A stretch of 64,000 bases of DNA from the NCBI GenBank assembly GCA_001600635.1, contig BCKL01000016.1, forward strand, positions 114,449 to 178,448, read 5' to 3'. A model generated the notes under the pieces. The model saw only the letters and a program-made list of their open reading frames with translations, had not been told where the DNA came from and ran no database searches. This document shows positions 11,865 through 26,735 of the stretch, piece after piece (the stretch's first letter is position 1; each line of letters begins with the position of its first letter). Position numbers and translations under genes: made by a program. Source of the stretch: Leucosporidium creatinivorum. Lineage: Eukaryota > Basidiomycota > Microbotryomycetes > Leucosporidiales > Leucosporidiaceae.

Positions 11865-14130
11865 TCACTTGAGACTCAGGCGCCGAACTCGTTCCCCGAG
11901 CTTCCTCCCACCGTTCTCGAGCTGCTGCAGCGCATCGTCCACCATGGAAGCGGCCAAATCATCGGTCGTGTCTGCGACGAAGATGCAAAGAGTCAGCAAA
12001 AGCGCCAGGTCGACTGCGCACTCGACGCTCCGAGGGCAGCGAAGAGCAAGGCTTACCATTACGGCTGAGAAGCTCCTCGAGCTCTTGTACAAGACGTGCA
12101 GCGTCGGGCAGTCCATAAGCAGCGAGTCGGAGCCCCTTGAGAAGGTCGAAGCAGTCCTGCGGCCGTTCTCGCACCCATTTGACGAACGCTGGCCGATGAT
12201 AGCCGACAGCGGCGGTGGTGTTGGAGACGGCGATGAAGAGGGCGACGGGGGCGGAAGGTAAGTCCTATCAAATATTGCGTCAGCGAAGGACGAGATTCAA
12301 GGACGAAGCGAGCTCACCAGCATGAGGAGAACGTCCTCAGCGATGCTCGACAGCGAGCGACACAGCCGCTCCTCCGATTCCTGCAGCATGGCGCCGACGC
12401 CGTCCGCCTTCAACAGCAATCGATGGCATCCACACAGGACTAGGCTGCCCAGCAGCTCCTCCCCGAACGTGTTCTTGACGAAGGCGCAAGATCGCTGCCC
12501 GCGCTTCTCGGCGCCGGCGAAATCGAAGCGAGGGTCGCTGAGGATAGCGGTAGTAGTCGCTCTGAGCGACACCGAGCAGGCGTCCATGGCAGCCCAGCAC
12601 TGCTGTACATCCTTGCATACGCTCGCAAGCGACGAGTAGACGAGGATCCGGCCGAGCGCATCGAAGTAGGCCTCGACGGCGAAGTCGTGCGTGTCGAAGA
12701 TGGAAACGACCCGTTCTGGGGTGCACTCGGCGCCGAGGAGGATGGTGAGGTCTTCGGTGGTGAGTTGGGGGAGGGGCGGAATGGAGGTGGAAGGGCCGAA
12801 GATGAGCGAGTAGTCGTCACAGGAGATGGAGGTCGGCCAGCCGTTGCTGTAGGAGGAGCGGAGCTCAGCACGCTGTGGAAAGGCGAAGTGCGAGTCAGCG
12901 TCTGAATATGTAGAGCGAGCTCGACGAGAACAGCCTACAGCCACGCCCTGAATGTACGTGATGATCGTCTCGCGAAGGGAGCCGTGGCAGTCGGGATGCC
13001 CTAGGAGCAGGATGCCTTGGCCAGTGACCTGTCCCAGCCCAAAGTGTCGGTCGACCTCGAGCTCTACGGTGGTGTAAGTTCCCAGGCTCATCCATACGAG
13101 CGCGAGTCGATTCGCTCGGCCTGCGAGCGAGCGTCCGTCGTCGAGAGTGAGGGTACGAAGTCGGATGGTGAGGGCGTTCATGATCGCCATCATCGAATCA
13201 CGCTTAGCGAGACCGATCTCACTGATGTTGGGGACGTCGGCGGAGGATTTGAAGGATCCGAAGGAGGGGACGGCGGTCGAGGAGAGGGGACCGACGAGGG
13301 CCTGCGAAAGACAGTGAGAGCATCAGCTCGGCGCTTTCCAGGTCTGCTATGATTGAGCACGTACCGAATGGTTTGAGAGCTGTGCGCCGACCAGCATGTA
13401 GACGAAGGTCAAGATCTGCGAGAGAGGCGAGTCAGCGCGGGCTCGGCTGAAATAAAACTGGGGACTGGCAGCACCTCATCGTCCTCGCTTGAGCCAGATG
13501 CGCGTCCTCTCGTTTCTCGGAACCGTTGCGCGAAGGCGTGAGTGTCGACGCCGAAGAAGTTCAGGTTTCGACCGACGTCGAGGAAGACTGCGAAACGCGA
13601 GTGTCAGCTAAAACACCTGAATCGGGGGCTGAGGGGGAGCGTACGATCGACTAAATGGTAGGTGAGTGCGTAGGAGAGCTGGATGGAAGCCATTTGCGAG
13701 GTCGGCGAAGAAGGAGCGGCGGAGGGCAGCGAGGTAGTGGCGCGTTTGTAGACGTCTAAGCGTTCGCGCGGCCGTCTGGAGTGCATCAAGGATAAGATCA
13801 GCCATCGCTCGAGCTACAGAGCTACCGCCGAACTCACTTGGAAGGACCGCTACAGGCTTTCGCCAGCTTCGAACAGCGAGCGCACGCCTGCTGCCCCTCG
13901 ATCCAGCTGCAGGAGCGACGAATGGTGCGACATTGCAGGCAGGGGACGATCCTCGGTGCTTTGCTGGTGTTGCTGCTCTTGACTAGCGATCCCTCCAGCT
14001 GCTCGGGAGCTGTGAACCGCTCTCCACCAGCGTCCAGCGAAGGCGAGAGACCAGGAACGACGACGGCGACGGCCTCGCTGGGAGAGCGAGCTGTAGGCGA
14101 TTCGCTCCCGTCGCTGTAGGAGCGTATCAT
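11865..14130 (-). CDS. Zn2Cys6 transcription regulator copy C (full length)
   Basis: This is the inverted homologue of copy B. Its exon 1 (about 13838-14130) encodes the same 98 residues with the zinc cluster. Downstream exons match B in order but at much lower identity, for example TIRLRTLTLDDGRSLAGRA against B's ERLSRLSLDDGPTLADSA, and QESEERLCRSLSSIAEDV against KESEDRLCRSLSAIAEGV. The last exon (TTDDLAASMVDDALQQL) matches B's REVAAALVDDALRKL and then carries an extra basic tail ending in RRLSLK. Its upstream DNA is nearly identical to that of copy A, whereas the end of its exon 1 agrees with copy B at sites where A differs; it is therefore a mosaic. Presumably a nuclear DNA-binding regulator with the same binding specificity as A and B but a different effector region. 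Confidence 0.78.
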
Positions 14131-14600
14131 ATCCGAGCTGCTATTGTACTACACGCTGAGCTGTAGGCGAATCGAGGAAAGAGGGAACAGAACGGCGAGG
14201 ACGAGCGGGGAAAGGAAGGAGCGAGAGAGCTGGGCTTGCTCTTCTCCGCGAATTGGGCCGAAGGATGCAATTCGAGGCCTATTCGGGCGATCTGGGGAGG
14301 CCCGTGCTTGCTTCTGTGGGGTTCTGTAGGGGTGTACCGAGTGGCTGCTGTACTTGGGCGAATTGTCCGGCCTCCGCTGCCAGCTGGCTCGGTGCACAGA
14401 AGAGCATTTCGGCGCTGGGAGCGGAGAAATAGAGAAGGGGAAGCAAGCCGAGGCGCTTTACCTTGCTGGTGGTGTCGGGTGGAGGGGGAAGCAGTGTCGA
14501 AGAAGCTCCTCACGGCATCTACCTCCCGCTGGTCAGCGTAGGAGCGGGAGAGGGAGAAGGAGAGCAAGCGCAGGACGAGGGCCGACATCGCCGAGGTGGG
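13838..14600 (-). repeat. Inverted repeat, right arm (promoter plus exon 1 of regulator copy C)
   Basis: This is the partner of 7611-8373. The two arms face outwards and enclose about 5.5 kb that contains the bodies of all three regulator genes. The arrangement would allow flip recombination of the internal segment or hairpin formation. Confidence 0.85.
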
Positions 14601-15166
14601 CTGGTCGAGTCGATGCAGGGCACCTTCCTGCCTCGTACACCATCAAGCAGTTCGTAAAGAGCGGCGAGTAAGACCAGAAAGCGAGAGAGAGATGAGAAAG
14701 AGCGTTTCGAACGGGATCTCGGTCGAGGGTTCTGAGAGCAAGTTGCGAGTTGAGATCGTCGGTCTGAGACGTCATGGAAGCTCAACGGGCTGCAGAGAGC
14801 TGCGCATGTTGTGCTATAACATCCTACAGCGCGCTTCGCTCATTCTCTGGAGCAGCAAGCAAACAATCGAAGCTCGGCGATGAATAGTCAAAGCTCGGCG
14901 AGGCTGCTTGCGCTCGATGACTGCTGCATTTGGTCCGTCTTCTGGCTGAGAGACCAGGGCTTCGACTCGACAGACTCGCAACACCGACTCACTCTCTCTA
15001 GACCTTCTCCTTCCCTTCCTGCTCGAACTAGCCTGGCAAGAGAAGCGCGCGGCGACAAGTCCGAGACGCGAGTCGATCCGTATTCACAAGGAGCACAAAT
15101 GTAGGGTACAAAGGGGAGTAGAGCCAACAGGGGAACACCAAGCCAAGCACTCGTAACCACAAAGCG
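14131..15166. other. Intergenic; right repeat arm and 3' flank of the next gene
   Basis: The left part is the promoter of copy C (right repeat arm). From about 14730 to 15166 I see no coding sequence. The last part is the 3' side of the minus-strand XPA_C-like gene that ends at 15167. Confidence 0.5.
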
Positions 15167-16477
15167 TCACTCCTCTTCGCTCGAGCCATCCTCCTCCTCC
15201 TCATCCTCATCGTCGTCCTCCTCAATACGGGCCCGCCTCGCCTCTGCCGCTTTCGCAGCTTTGGCCGCCTTCTGCTTCCTGTCGAGCTTCCTCTCCTCCT
15301 TGTCCTTCCTGATCGCATTCTTGATCCTCGTCTTGTGCGCCTTGTCGGCCGCCTTCTTGAGCTCGCGAAGGCTGTGCTCGGCGAAGGAGGGTCAAGGTCA
15401 GCAATGGCTTTTACGACGAGGCCGAGAGCTCAACGCACTGAGCAGCATGCCCCGCTCGCCCTCCGTGCAAGGAGTACGCCAACTGTTGTACCTCCTGCTC
15501 GTCGTACAAGCGCATGTTGCCCGGGCCATTCGGGTTGGGCTCGACGCGGAAGGGGTCGAGGGTGCTGAGCTCGCCGACGGTGAGCTTGTAAGTCTTGCGC
15601 GCGGTGGTGACAGAGATGATCTATGTTGGGAAGGGAGGTCGAGGGAAGAGGAGGGTAGGCGAGAGGAAGGCGTCAGCACCGAGCAGGAGGAGGAGAGTCG
15701 AGCGAGAGACGAACCGGCGTCATATCCTCATCTTCATCTTCCGCCTCCTCGTCCTCCTCGTCCGAGTCGTCAATCTCAATTACGTTGCGCTTGCGGTTCG
15801 GTCCAGAGTAGGTGTTGCGGTTGCGGTTCGAGGTAGCAGGAGTGCCGAAAGGAGGAGGACTCGCCTGTCGAGGGCGCGGACGAGAAGTCAGCTTGCTCCG
15901 ATTCGAGGAAGCACGCGCTGCTGTGCAGTGTCATCCAACAGAAAGCTCTCTCCACGCGCTCGTCGAGCAGACTTACCAATTTCTCTCACTCCGAGTCCCC
16001 CTCAGCTCCCTCGCCAGCTGCTCGACCTCGCTCTGCACGAAGAGCTTCATGGGCATGGGACTGCCGTAAGGGTTGGGAGCAAGCTTGTAGTAGAGGTTCT
16101 CCTCGAGTCTGTGTCCGTGAAGAAGACGTCAGCCGACCGCCTTTCGGTCCGAGTCAATCATTACCGAAGCTAAAGACGAGCCGAGGTCAACAAGACTCAC
16201 TCCCAGCTTTCGAGGTCGTACCAGTCCATCGCGAACGTCTTGCAGATGCCTTTGAATAGTCATGGGCGACGTCAGCTAGCTCCCATGGCAGGCTTATTTT
16301 CGCTCGCACCTCATCTAAAGCGAGCGACTCACGACCGTCTCCGGCTGCACGCCTCCTGTAGCCTCCTCCGCCTCCGTAGTCTCTCTCTCCGTAGCTCAAA
16401 CCTCCCATCCTTCTTCCGCTGTCCCTCGTTCCCCCTCCACCACCGCCATAGTATCGCCTTCCACTCGTCGGCGTCAT
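15167..16477 (-). CDS. Protein with two XPA_C-like modules (paralogue 2)
   Basis: The gene has about seven exons. The N-terminus is Gly/Arg/Tyr-rich and low in complexity (RRYYGGGGGG and similar). The first module reads DWYDLESWELEENLYYKLAP and continues NPYGSPMPMKLFVQSEVEQL, strikingly like paralogue 1 (NPYGGPYPMKIFQCSDVAEL). A central acidic stretch (IDDSDEEDEEAEDEDEDM) leads to the second module, ARKTYKLTVGELSTLDPF and then NMRLYDEQEVQQLAYSLHGG followed by RAGHAAH. The tail is a charged helix (KKAADKAHKTRIKNAIRKDK) and an acidic end. The intron in the codon for His of GHAAH lies at the same position and phase as in paralogue 3. The XPA_C assignment rests on motif resemblance only. There is no zinc finger. 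Nuclear location is inferred from the charged low-complexity regions. Confidence 0.65.
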
Positions 16478-17081
16478 GGGCGGGTCGACTTGCTCGCCTG
16501 TAGGCTTACGGCCAGGAGAGTGCAGGTGGGCAAAATAGCCTCTGTTGTTGGTTGCCACCTTGGATGTAGGCGAGTGCGCCCAGTTGAGGAGAGCTGAGCG
16601 AGACGGAGGAGCAGTAAGATGTGGCAAGAAGGCAAGAGGCGAGAGCGGTGAAGCGAGCGAGGTCGTTCATCTCGCTGTCGGCTAAGACGAGTATGTTTTG
16701 CCTTGCTCCAAGTACATGGTTGCTCATATGTTCCTGCTAGTAGCGCTAAGCCTTGCAGTGACCTGCTACAGCCAGGTGAACAGACGCTCGGACCCCTCGG
16801 CTCGGCTTGCGAGGGCAGGGGAGGGCGAGTGGCTTTTAAAAGCTGGATTGACTGCTGTAACTCGTCGTCTCGTGCTCAATCATATGTACGCTCTCTTGCA
16901 CATACGGCGAACCGTCTCTTGTTCTGCCGCTTTAGACCTCCAAAACCAGCTCGGCGATGAGAGACCTGCCTCTGAGTCCCTCTCTCGACGCCGCTCGAGC
17001 ACAAAGTAGTTCAACTATCATATCAAGCGCACGTCAGGGGAAAAGCTACACAAAAAGAGAGGCCCGCCGCTGTTCAATCAA
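16478..17081. other. Intergenic, promoter of paralogue 2 and 3' flank of SPT16
   Basis: No coding sequence is recognised. The interval contains the promoter of the XPA_C-like gene to its left and the 3' region of SPT16 to its right. Confidence 0.5.
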
Positions 17082-21554
<4,473 letters not shown>

Positions 21555-22414
21555 GCTTCGGAAGTCGTGCTCGCGTGAGAGCGGTAAAGTGGGAAACTGA
21601 AAGCGAAGTGAAGCGTCGAAGGGAGCGAGCTGGCATCAAGAGGAGAGTCGAGAGTCAGCTGTCGGGTCTCGTGTAGCTTCGAGCGCTTCTGTAGGTCATC
21701 CGCTCTGTCCTCAGCCCGTCTCCGCCTCCGTTGCCTCTGCTCCCCTGCATCTGACTGGAAGCTCTCGCCCATCGCGTCCCTCCTCAGCGCCACCTCACTA
21801 GCGCTCTGCTGCTCAGCTGGGGGCTGCTCAGGCCGGCTCAGTTAGTCCCCAACAGCGTTCTGTGTCCCTTCCTCCCCCCTGCAGCAGCAACAGCGCGTCG
21901 TCTCATCCCAGTCGCCAGCAGAACCCAGCAATCACGGCGCGTCGAGCTGCTGCTTCTTTGCTCATCTGGCTCGAAGGGGTACAGCAGGGCTGCAGGGCTG
22001 TACAGCAAGACACTGTACTCACTTGTACTTCTTCCTGGAAGTAATGCTGAGGGCGAGAAGAAGCGAACGAGAGAGTAGGAGGAAGAAAGAGAGCGGGAGA
22101 GTCGCGTCTGGCTAAAGTGAAGGTTGAGAAAGAAGCTGACTGGCTACAGTTCGGCTAGCGAGAGCTGTAGCATTGCTCAGTACCTTTGGGGTATCTCTGG
22201 ACATGCCTTTGTCAACTCGCCGAGCTTCGTCAGACACCCTTCTCTCATCGCCGAGCAGTCCATCTTCGCATCGAGCTACAGGTGCATCTGGCACATCTCA
22301 TCTCTCTCAGCGCAGCAGATGGTAACCCGAAGCCAATACGAATACGAACACAGAAGATACTACAACCTACAGAACCCTCTCTCGCGCCCACGGCCATGCT
22401 CCTCTCCGTCGGCT
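21555..22414. other. SPT16 leader and OPT1 3' flank
   Basis: The left part is the 5' untranslated exon of SPT16, which contains an upstream open frame from 21793. The remainder is the promoter region and the 3' flank of the OPT gene that ends at 22415. No independent gene is recognised. Confidence 0.5.
21687..21695 (-). promoter_or_regulatory. CCTACAGAA element upstream of SPT16
   Basis: On the SPT16 coding strand the context is ATGACCTACAGAAGC, which is identical over those 15 bases to the element upstream of OPT1 at about 26476-26490. Position relative to the start is similar (about 100-140 bases). Confidence 0.3.
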
Positions 22415-25400
22415 CTATGCAAAATAGCCCGACTCGGGCATGGCCTTGTAGGCTGCTCCCATGTAGTCGAGCGTGCGAGTGTAGACCGTGTTGCCCCACC
22501 TGGTTGAGTGAGCGGCGAGGTCAGCGAGAGCGCCGAGAAGGGGGACCGAAGGCTCGGCTGAAAGCAGAGCAAGACTCACCAGTCGATGCCTGTTTCCGAA
22601 CGAAGCGCGTACAAGGCAAGCGAGTCAGTCAGCTTCCTTCGTCTTCCTCCCTCCTCCCCTCCTCGCAAGCTCCGAACTTTTAGAGCAAGGACTCACCAAC
22701 TCCCCCCTCCGGCAAGCTGAGGGTCAAGAAGATGACCACCGCACTGATCACAGTTCCCGAGTCGAGTGCAGCGGAGAGGAGGTAGCCGAAGCGGGACCAG
22801 ATGCGGAAGCGGCGGCGGCGGAGAATGAATTCTACGAGCGCATGCGCCGAGCGTGGGAGGAGAGAGAGAGAGGGAGGAGAGGGGAGCGTCAGAGTGCGAG
22901 CTGGAGGAGGCAGGAGAGTGTGAGAGACATACGGAAGATGAACCCAAACAGGAACCAACTCGAGTACTGCTCGGCGACGACGGTCAGATGTCAGGACTCA
23001 TCAGCTCAGCTCTCGGCTTCCCCTTTTCCCTTCTCCTCCTCCACGAACAACCGAAAAAACCCACATTAATACCCGTAGCAGGCGGCATGCTCATCGCCCC
23101 ATTCAGCGCCACGGGCAAGTTGACCCACCGGACCCAACTCTTAGGCCACCGTTTCGCCATCATCCACGTCAGAACGGGACCGACGATGCCGATGAGAAGG
23201 CCCCAGAGAAGAGGGTTGTAGATCTTGCCGACGCCGAAGAGACGGGACGGGCCGACGGCGCCCCTTGATGGTGGCGAGGAGGGTCAGCTCCCGGCGTTCG
23301 GTCGGTGGGAACTTGAGAGGTTAGCTGAGGAGCATAGGGCTCACCAGACGATGCTAGCGGAGTAGAAGACGCGAGTACTCGCGCAGTTGAGTCGAGCGGA
23401 TTGGTCTTGGGAGCAAAAGTCGTCGACGTTGGAGGAGATGAGGCGCTTGACGCCGACTTGGGCGAGGGAGGAGGCGATGGTCGCAACGATTTGGACTGGC
23501 GAGGGTGCAGAGCAAGGAAGCGTTAGCCATCTCGTTTTTCGTGACGCAGCGTGCGAGGTGGAGGAGAGAAGCGGCTAGGTGGGCACTTAAACGAGCGAGA
23601 GGAAGGCTCACCACTGAACGTCGCCCTCGGAGGAATCTTCATGTAGTGACCGAGCTTGAGGTCTTGCACGAAGGACAGTCCCACGAGAGTCGAGCAGATC
23701 GAGTAGACCTTGAAGAGCTTTTGTGAGGGAGTAACACGGTCAGCTCGGTTCGGCTCGAGGCAGCGCTCCTCCTCTAAGACTCACCATGACCGCCAGAGGG
23801 GAGCCACTGAATGCGAAGCCGGCGATGAGTTGAGCCGGAATGTTGATTTGGATCTGTTGCGTGAGGATGAGGCGAGGAGGGTGAGGGTGAGGGTCAGCCT
23901 AGCGCCGAGAGCGAGTAGCGAGGGCGGGAGAGAGCTCACCTGAGTCGCCGTGAGTGCATAGATGAGTCCTCCAGGGAGCACATACAGGCTTCCGAAAGCA
24001 ACGGAGAGGAGTAGACCCCACCACGGCAGCGTCGTGTCGAATGCCTGGTCCAGCGCAAGGAGGTCAGCTCGGCTCCCTGACTGCCCTCGCGTATCGCTCA
24101 CACAAGCCACGACCAACGACAGCGCCACAGCAACGACCAAGAAAGCGCAATACCACCAATCAGGCACCTCGGGATACTTCCTCATCATCTTCATGTGCAC
24201 ATCCTCTTCCTCCTCAACCGCGATCCTCCTCGCCCTCTTGACAATATCCCTGCCATGATACAGAGCGGTATGCACCAGCGCAGCGGTAGCAAGAGCGAAA
24301 GCGGCGCCAAAGTAGATGGCGTAGGTAGCGGGAACGTAGGGCTGCGAGTAGGAGGCGTAGGCTGTTGAGTTCAGGGTTCGGGATCTCGTGTCGAGGACGC
24401 GGGAGACGTTGTAGGTTGAGCCGAAGCGGTCGAAGACAGAGTTGGAGGAGATGGGTAGATATGCCGTGTGCCATACCTGGGAAGAGGGGAAGGGTCAGCG
24501 ACGCTCGAGGCAAGGAGCACGATCGCCGAGACTCACGTTCGAGTAGTAGAGCGCCGGTGCGATAATCCAGTACAAGGAGACAAAACCGAGGAAGATGTTG
24601 ACGATGCCCCACCATGGTACGAGGAGAGGCGAGACGATGAAGGCGATCTGCGACCAGTCGAAGGTGACGAGACTCATGCCGAGGCCGCTCGAGACGCCGA
24701 AGAGCTGGTTGACGACCGGATTGGCTGTGGGAGAGGCACGTCAGCGTAGTCGGCTTCATCAGATAGAACACCACGTACTAGGCGCGATCCAGCAGACCCA
24801 GGAGAAGGCTGACAGAGCTTGGAAGAGGTAGCCTAGAATCGGGGAAGGTCAGCCGAGATTCTCGCCGCTAAGGGGGCCGACTCGCCAGGCAGGAAGTTCC
24901 ATGCGAATGCGCCGACAAACGCCCAACAGAAGAACTGATGGCGACTGATACCCGCTCCGGGCTCATTATCCTCTTCGGCATGCAGCGTGTTGAGGAGCGT
25001 CGAGAGAGCGAGGTTCTGCGGCCAAAGCAGGCTCGCCGGCCAGACCAAGAACCTCCTACAAAGCCCGGCGACCGCAAAGCCAATCGTCTGACTCGTGATG
25101 GCGGCGAGAATGTCGAATCCTGCGCCGAACTTGATCTTGTAGAACTTCTCGCAGGCGACCGAGAAGTGGAGGGCGTAGACGGGCGAGATGGCGACGTTGG
25201 ACATGAGGAGGATGACGGTGTGCTCCTTGATGTTGAAGGGGCCGGGGTTAAGGGAGAGCTCGCCATCGTAGCCTGTCCATGCGGGAGGAGTCCAAGAGGC
25301 GATGGGCAGAGCGAAGGCGAGGAATTTGCCGGCGGGGTAGGCGGCGATGAGGCAGACGATGGGGGTCATGATGGGCTGTCGAGTGCAAGAGATTAGCTAT

Positions 25401-26380
25401 GATTCAGAAGCTTAGCAGCCCGGTGAGAACGAACAGCAGGGTAGCGGAACTGAGAAGAGATCGAGGTCAGCAAGATTCTGCGCTGGGCGGATTGAGAGAC
25501 TCACCATCATGAAGCAGTTGGCGCAACCGACCAAGACGGCAAACGTGAGTCCGATGATCCAGGAGCGGAAGGTGAGGACCGGCATCTCCTCGTCGTCGTA
25601 GTTGGATACGCTCGCCCGCACCTCGGGGAAGGGCGAATCCTCCTCCTCCTCCTCGGCCAGGGCTTGGGCTAGGATCTCGGCGTCGGTGCGATATGGCTGT
25701 CCCTCCTCATCACCACTCCCACTGCTCTTCGTCGTCATCGAATCCCTCCCCAGCCTGCCCATCTCGATCCCGACCTCGGCGCCCATGCTCCTGCCCAGTC
25801 CGCCCCCTCGAATCATCCGCTCCTGCGCCGAAGAGTAGACAGTTTGATTCAAGGAATCATCCTCGCTCTTGCTCCTCCACCTGTCGAAGTCGACCGATAC
25901 ACTTGGGCTGCTGCCTGTGGGCGTCGTCGGCTCTCCCACGCCTGACCGTCTCCTCGCTCCCTTGTGGCTCACTCCTGCAGCCTCGCTACCGCTGTACACA
26001 AGCGAAGCGTATGCCTCTGCTGGGGTGAGGCTCAACTCGGCCGCATCCTGCTTGGAAGGAGCGGTCGAAGCTCTTGCGGGGCCTGTCGAATCGCTGGAGC
26101 CGACCTTCGCGTCGGCGTGAGGAGCAAGGAGCTCTTCGTCGAAAGCGGTCCATGGCCTATCGTACGCCGAGGTGCTGGGACGAGGTGGCGCTAATCCTGG
26201 TGCAGCTGTCGTCGGCCGGGCGCGCTCCTCTGCCGAAATGGAGGATGCGAAAGAAGGGGCACTTGCGGCGTCGTTTGGGAGTGCAGGTGCTGGTGCTGGC
26301 GCCGAGAGGGATGGTGGAGCAAAAGCAAAGAGCCCGTCGTCTGAGTCTGATTCGTCGTAAAGAGACTCGTCCGGCTCCAT
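22415..26380 (-). CDS. Oligopeptide transporter, OPT family, isp4-like (OPT1)
   Basis: A proton-coupled plasma-membrane importer of short peptides (or glutathione or siderophore-like conjugates). The long acidic, Ser/Pro-rich cytoplasmic N-terminus starts MEPDESLYDESDSDDG; the family element DSPFPEVRASV comes next, followed by PVLTFRSWIIG and multiple membrane spans. The NPGPFNIKEHTVI motif and the segments GFDILAAITSQTIGF and CRRFLVWPASLLWPQNL are typical. Later come KYPEVPDWWY and the C-terminal WGNTVYTRTLDYMGAAYKAM with a short YFA end. The gene is cut by many introns at positions that appear shared with its neighbour OPT2, which lies 355 bases upstream in the same orientation. This indicates a tandem duplication followed by strong divergence. 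The substrate cannot be read from sequence. Confidence 0.92.
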
Positions 26381-26735
26381 CGCGCTGCAGAAAACGACCG
26401 AAGCGAACGAAGAAGCAGAAGCGTGAGGTCGAAGCACGCTAACGAGCGTACGTTCGGACGTCACCCGCATTTTAGCTTCTGTAGGTCATTCACCTAATCC
26501 GCAGTCATGCGGAGGGGTCGGCGGAGCCAAGGAGCTGGCTTTGAACAGTATCCTCTGGAACACCTCCTATTGTTCGGCGAAGGCTCTCTTCGCTTGCTCG
26601 TGGTCCGCTGATGGCGCAGGGGACGGAATGGCACAACAAATATGGCTAAGTTCCCACAAAAATACACCCTGATAGCCCTATAAGACCCTAAGCAAAGCCC
26701 AAATAATTTAGATGACCCGGCTCGACCGACCATCC
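26381..26735. other. Promoter of OPT1 and 3' flank of OPT2
   Basis: A short spacer between tandem transporter genes. It contains the CCTACAGAA element (26477-26485, minus strand) and no coding sequence. Confidence 0.5.
26477..26485 (-). promoter_or_regulatory. CCTACAGAA element upstream of OPT1
   Basis: The minus-strand context ATGACCTACAGAAGC equals the SPT16 element over 15 bases and lies about 100 bases before the OPT1 start. Chance agreement over 15 bases in similar positions is unlikely, but the function is unknown. Confidence 0.3.

Noticed and set aside
8081-14130. A mating-type locus
   Set aside because: Inverted, partly homogenised regulator genes suggested one, but there is no homeodomain, pheromone-receptor or CAAX pheromone gene; zinc-cluster genes are not mating-type determinants in basidiomycetes.
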